Of a stretch of DNA of 8,310 nucleotides, positions 5,851 through 8,310 are shown piece by piece (position 1 is the stretch's first letter; every line of letters begins with the position of its first letter). The position numbers and the translations under genes are program-made. Source of the stretch: JAAYYY01 sp032260445 (GTDB lineage Bacteria > Chloroflexota > Anaerolineae > Promineifilales > Promineifilaceae); NCBI GenBank assembly GCA_032260445.1, contig JAVVFG010000173.1, positions 1 through 8,310 of the forward strand, read 5' to 3'. Under the pieces are notes generated by a model. The model did not search any database, was not told the DNA's origin, and saw only the letters and a list, made by a program, of their open reading frames with translations.

Positions 5851-8190
5851 ATGAATACGCTCGATTTGACCGCCGTTGAGACGCTCGCCATCTGGGGTGT
5901 ACTGGGCGTGGCTCTGCTGGGCCTCGCCTATGCCTTATTCCTCAGAAGGCAGATTCTCCAGGAGGACAAGGGCACGCCAGAGATGATCGACGTGTGGGAG
6001 GCCATCCGCGAGGGCGCCGATGCCTATCTCGGCCGGCAGCTCCGTACCATCCTCCCCTTCATCGCCTTGCTGACGATTGCCCTCTTCCTCAGCGTTTACA
6101 TCGTCGAGCCTAGCGCCGAGGCGGTGGAGCGCTTCGAGGGATATGGGGCCGGCACCATCCGTCTCCTGGTGGGCTTTGGCCGGGCCATTGCCTTCGTCAT
6201 GGGCGCCGGTTTCTCGCTCATGGTCGGGCAGATCGGCATGCGTATGGCCGTCCAGGGCAACGTGCGCGTCGCCAACGCCGCGCGCACCAGCTTCGCCGAC
6301 GCCCTGCGCATCGCCTATCGCGCCGGCACCATTACCGGTATGCTCACCGACGGCCTCGGCCTGCTCGGCGGCACCATCATCTTCATGGTCTTCGCCAAAG
6401 CGGCCCCCGACGCGCTGCTCGGCTTTGGCTTTGGCGGGACGCTGATCGCGCTCTTTATGCGCGTCGGCGGTGGCATCTACACAAAAGCCGCCGACGTGGG
6501 CGCCGACCTGGTGGGCAAGGTCGAGGAGGACTTGCCGGAAGATGACCCGCGCAACGCCGCCGTCATTGCCGACCTGGTGGGCGACAACGTCGGCGACTGT
6601 GCAGGGATGGCCGCCGACATCTTTGAGTCGTACGAAGTCACCATCGTCTCCGGCCTTATCCTCGGCCTCGCCCTGACCGCGATTACCGGCCATCTCGAAT
6701 GGATCCTTTTCCCCCTCCTCGTGCGCGGTATTGGCGTCCTCGCCTCGATTGTCGGCACCTACCTCGTGCGCGGGCAGTCCGACGCCGGCGGCGATGCCAT
6801 GGCTGCCATCTTCCGCGGCTTCCTCACCTCTGCCGTCATCTCCGTCTTCAGCTTCGGTCTCGTCGCCTTCTTCTACATGCGCGGCGTACCCGGCGGCTGG
6901 TGGCGCCCCTTCCTATCGGCGACCGCCGGCGTCCTTCTCGCCATCCTGATTGATCGCGTCACTGACTATTTCACCGGCAGCCATGGCAAGCCGGTCCAAG
7001 AAATCAAGGAAAGCGCCGAAGGCGGACCGGCGACGATCATCCTCTCCGGGCTGGGCGTCGGCTACGAATCGGCTGTCTGGGCCGTGGTCGTCATTGCCGC
7101 CACCATCGGCGCCGCCATTCTCATCTACGCCACCATGCCCGTGGAAGCCTTCGTCGTCGCCGGCAGCGTCGTCTCCGCCGAAGCCGCACGCGTCGCCTTC
7201 GTCCTCTACGGCGTGGCTATGACCGGCATCGGCATGCTCACCCTCACCGGCAACAACGTCGCCATGGACAGCTTCGGACCCATCGCCGACAACGCCAACG
7301 GCATCGGCGAGATGGCCGGCCTCGACGAACAGGCGCGCCGGATCATGGCCGACCTCGACGCCGTGGGCAACACGACCAAGGCCATTACCAAGGGCATCGC
7401 CATCGGCTCGGCTGTCATCGCCGCCGTCAGCCTCTTCGGCAGCTACATCACCGACGTCGCCAAGATCGACCCCGCCGCGCTCGCCTCGGGCATCCGCGTC
7501 AGCCAGCCCGTCGTCTTCATCGGCCTCCTCATCGGCGGCGCCCTGCCCTGGCTCTTCTCCTCGCTCGCCATCAAGGCGGTCAGCCGCGCCGCGGGCCAGA
7601 TGGTCGAAGAGGTCCGGCGCCAGTTCCGCATCCCCGGCATTCTCGAAGGCACGAAGAAACCTGACTACACCCGCGCCGTGACTATCAGCACCGTCGCCGC
7701 GCAGCGCGACCTGGTCAACCTCGCAGTCATTGCCGTCGTCACGCCGATTGCTACGGGTCTGCTCCTGGGCGTCGAGGCGTTGGGCGGCTTCCAGGCAGGG
7801 ATTATCGTCTCCGGCATGTTGCTCGCTGTCTTCATGGCCAACACCGGCGGTGCCTGGGATAACGCCAAGAAGTTAATTGAAGATGAGCCAGTGAACGTCG
7901 CCGCGAACACCGGCAAGGGCAGCGAGCGTCACAAAGCAAGTATCGTCGGCGATACCGTCGGCGACCCGCTCAAAGACACCGCCGGCCCCGCCCTGAACCC
8001 GATGATCAAGGTCGTCAACCTCGTCAGCCTCATCCTCGCGCCGATCATCGTGCAGTACAAGGATTTCACCTGGACCACCGGCCTGGTGATCGCCCTCCTA
8101 CTCGCCCTCCTCTGGTGGGCGATCGTGCGCTCCAAGCGCGAGGCGTCCCCGCTGCCGGAAGCGTCGTTGGCGACAGCGCCCGCCGATTAG
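5851..8190 (+). CDS. hppA: Membrane-bound pyrophosphatase, K+-independent H+-pumping type
   Basis: A full-length 779-aa M-PPase. Active-site motifs are intact: GGGIYTKAADVGADLVGKVE around 206-225 (D215, D219, K223 match D220, D224, K228 of the other copy); EDDPRN at 230-235; DLVGDNVGDCAGMAAD at 241-256; DNANGIGEM from 480; AWDNAKK around D670; and GDTVGDPLKDTAGP at 700-713. In GNTTKAITKG the subfamily-determining residues are K510 and T513, the Lys/Thr pair of K+-independent enzymes, whose known members pump H+. The Cys in VGDCAGMAAD (C250) is also usual for that subfamily. The gate segment reads DIFESYEVT: E259 is the usual gate Glu, and E262 is an extra acidic residue where I recall Ala in related enzymes. 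The ATG is chosen over an in-frame TTG at 5788 because AGAGAGGAG (5833-5841) precedes it at good spacing and the TTG extension would run through the terminator-like hairpin. The C-terminal tail (SKREASPLPEASLATAPAD) is hydrophilic. A bidirectional terminator follows. Confidence 0.96.
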   Translation: MNTLDLTAVETLAIWGVLGVALLGLAYALFLRRQILQEDKGTPEMIDVWEAIREGADAYLGRQLRTILPFIALLTIALFLSVYIVEPSAEAVERFEGYGAGTIRLLVGFGRAIAFVMGAGFSLMVGQIGMRMAVQGNVRVANAARTSFADALRIAYRAGTITGMLTDGLGLLGGTIIFMVFAKAAPDALLGFGFGGTLIALFMRVGGGIYTKAADVGADLVGKVEEDLPEDDPRNAAVIADLVGDNVGDCAGMAADIFESYEVTIVSGLILGLALTAITGHLEWILFPLLVRGIGVLASIVGTYLVRGQSDAGGDAMAAIFRGFLTSAVISVFSFGLVAFFYMRGVPGGWWRPFLSATAGVLLAILIDRVTDYFTGSHGKPVQEIKESAEGGPATIILSGLGVGYESAVWAVVVIAATIGAAILIYATMPVEAFVVAGSVVSAEAARVAFVLYGVAMTGIGMLTLTGNNVAMDSFGPIADNANGIGEMAGLDEQARRIMADLDAVGNTTKAITKGIAIGSAVIAAVSLFGSYITDVAKIDPAALASGIRVSQPVVFIGLLIGGALPWLFSSLAIKAVSRAAGQMVEEVRRQFRIPGILEGTKKPDYTRAVTISTVAAQRDLVNLAVIAVVTPIATGLLLGVEALGGFQAGIIVSGMLLAVFMANTGGAWDNAKKLIEDEPVNVAANTGKGSERHKASIVGDTVGDPLKDTAGPALNPMIKVVNLVSLILAPIIVQYKDFTWTTGLVIALLLALLWWAIVRSKREASPLPEASLATAPAD

Positions 8191-8212
8191 CTCAAGGCGC
8201 TTACCCATAACC

Positions 8213-8250
8213 AAAACCGCCCGCAGCCACGAAAGCTGCGGGCGGTTCTC
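8213..8250. terminator. Bidirectional intrinsic terminator
   Basis: AACCGCCCGCAGC (8215-8227) and GCTGCGGGCGGTT (8235-8247) form a perfect 13-bp stem with loop CACGAAA. On the plus strand a pyrimidine-rich tail (CTCTTCTG) follows; on the minus strand the stem ends in GGTTTTGGTT. It lies 24 nt after the pyrophosphatase stop and would also serve a convergent minus-strand gene. Confidence 0.85.
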
Positions 8251-8277
8251 TTCTGCCCCTTTCCAGCCGCGGGCAGG

Positions 8278-8310
8278 CTAACGTTCCAGCGTCGTCAGGT
8301 CGCCGACGTC
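8278..8310 (-). CDS. Possible C-terminal end of a convergent gene
   Basis: Read on the minus strand from the window edge, ten codons give DVGDLTTLER followed by TAG (8280-8278). The spacing to the bidirectional terminator is what a convergent gene end would show. Ten codons are too few to identify a family or to be sure it is coding. Confidence 0.3.
   Translation of the reverse strand, partial: DVGDLTTLER

Noticed and set aside
5935..6693. 252-aa minus-strand open frame
   Set aside because: It is antisense to the second pyrophosphatase gene; Gly/Asp/His-rich without a domain, a GC-driven shadow.

Overview
The window is GC-rich bacterial DNA with compact genes, sigma70-type promoters (TTGACA/TATAAT-like) and purine-rich ribosome binding sites. 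The gene styles (a TPR protein, an HDAC-family deacetylase, and two membrane pyrophosphatases of different subfamilies) are compatible with Chloroflexota. That placement is a guess from general resemblance; nothing in the window proves it.

Layout. Left half, all on the minus strand and read right to left: an hppA-type membrane pyrophosphatase (4527-2221, 768 aa), a near-perfect intrinsic terminator (about 2161-2196), an HDAC-family zinc deacetylase with its own promoter and ribosome binding site (2086-1055), and a TPR-repeat protein that runs off the left edge (844-1). Right half, plus strand: a 254-aa soluble protein of unrecognised family (4848-5612), a 238-nt leader/intergenic stretch, a second hppA-type pyrophosphatase (5851-8190, 779 aa), and a strong bidirectional terminator. 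The last 33 bases may be the tail of a convergent minus-strand gene.

The central theme is a divergent pair of ion-pumping pyrophosphatases of opposite potassium type. The minus-strand enzyme has the Ala/Gly pair (A509, G512) of the K+-dependent subfamily. The plus-strand enzyme has the Lys/Thr pair (K510, T513) of the K+-independent, H+-pumping subfamily. Together they would couple PPi hydrolysis to ion export with two different cation requirements.

The most interesting feature is regulatory. Both pyrophosphatase genes have an intrinsic-terminator-like hairpin plus U-tract in the 5' leader, just upstream of the ribosome binding site, so transcription of either gene probably has to read through a terminator. 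For the minus-strand gene the leader is well defined: TTGACA-17-TACAAT promoter and about 104 nt of leader. It contains four complementary segments that can form either an early hairpin plus the terminator, or a longer 7-bp alternative pairing that would destroy the terminator. A 15-codon open reading frame runs across these segments and stops in the terminator loop. This looks like a transcription attenuator. I could not match either leader to a riboswitch class that I know, including fluoride.
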